From positions 1-6,107 of the forward strand of contig CAZWHQ010000102.1 in assembly GCA_964633715.1 (NCBI GenBank): a stretch of DNA of 6,107 bases, given 5' to 3'. Positions 6,029 through 6,107 of this stretch are shown here, piece after piece; position 1 is the stretch's first letter, and each line of letters starts with the position of its first letter. The notes beneath the pieces were generated by a model, which saw nothing but the letters and a program-made list of their open reading frames with translations, ran no database searches and was not told the origin of the DNA. The stretch comes from JAUWVG01 sp964633715. GTDB lineage: Bacteria; Acidobacteriota; Aminicenantia; Aminicenantales; Aminicenantaceae. The translations under genes were made by a program, and so were the position numbers.

Positions 6029-6107
6029 CTTTGAAAACTTGAAAAACTTTCTTGGAAATAAGGGGACATCAACCTTAATTCCAAGAAAGTTTTTCAAGTT
6101 TTCAAAG
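6029..6107. repeat. Long perfect inverted repeat (hairpin), reaching the right edge
   Basis: Arms at 6029-6057 and 6079-6107 are perfect reverse complements over 29 bases (left arm begins CTTTGAAAACTTGAAAAAC). After one A-A mismatch the stem resumes for 5 bp (TAAGG at 6059-6063 with CCTTA at 6073-6077), leaving a 9-base loop, GGACATCAA. The window ends exactly where the outer arm pairs out, so the repeat may extend further. It lies 5' of the flippase gene, so it is not a terminator for that operon, though it could terminate a gene from the right. Each arm also holds two near-copies of TTGAAAACT. Possible natures: a palindromic dispersed element or MITE, a bidirectional terminator, or a fold-back assembly artefact. 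Confidence 0.9.

Noticed and set aside
1..6107. CRISPR arrays, tRNA or rRNA genes, riboswitches, phage or integrase genes
   Set aside because: I looked for regularly spaced repeats, tRNA cloverleaf arms and known family motifs on both strands and saw none.

Overview
This 6.1 kb window is bacterial, moderately AT-rich and almost fully coding. It holds six intact protein genes in two convergent groups, with repeat-like DNA at both edges. The Tat-type leader, the Gram-negative style TldD/TldE pair, strong AGGAGG-like ribosome sites and frequent GTG/TTG starts suggest a diderm, possibly an uncultured lineage such as Aminicenantota/Acidobacteriota or Desulfobacterota. That placement is a guess from gene content and cannot be settled here.

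The left half (about 53-2187, + strand) looks like one operon: an extended -10 type promoter, a zinc-ribbon thioredoxin 2 (trxC) that starts at TTG 120, a Tat-exported DUF362 protein, and a small FMN nitroreductase. The gaps are 40 and 12 bases. The theme is thiol/flavin redox chemistry, but the actual substrate cannot be read from the sequence.

The right half (5975 down to 2198, - strand) is a second tightly coupled operon: a flippase-like multi-pass membrane protein (LPG synthase TM/UPF0104 family), then tldD, then tldE/pmbA. Each junction is a 4-base ATGA overlap. TldD carries the HExxxH metalloprotease motif and the C-terminal cysteine ligand; TldE is the non-catalytic partner. Together they would form a cytoplasmic peptide-degrading or peptide-maturing protease. 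No precursor peptide gene is visible.

The two operons converge with only 10 bases between stop codons. The left edge has a 13-base tandem repeat (TGTCCCCAATTAA type). The right edge has a perfect 29-bp inverted repeat with a further 5-bp inner stem, and its centre contains GGGGACAT, which is also the complement of the left repeat core. Both edges may therefore be copies or parts of one dispersed repeat family. The coding genes are recognisable families; the least explained material is these edges. No gene-free stretch exceeds 300 bases. The non-coding parts are 1-119, 558-597, 1600-1611, 2188-2197 and 5976-6107.
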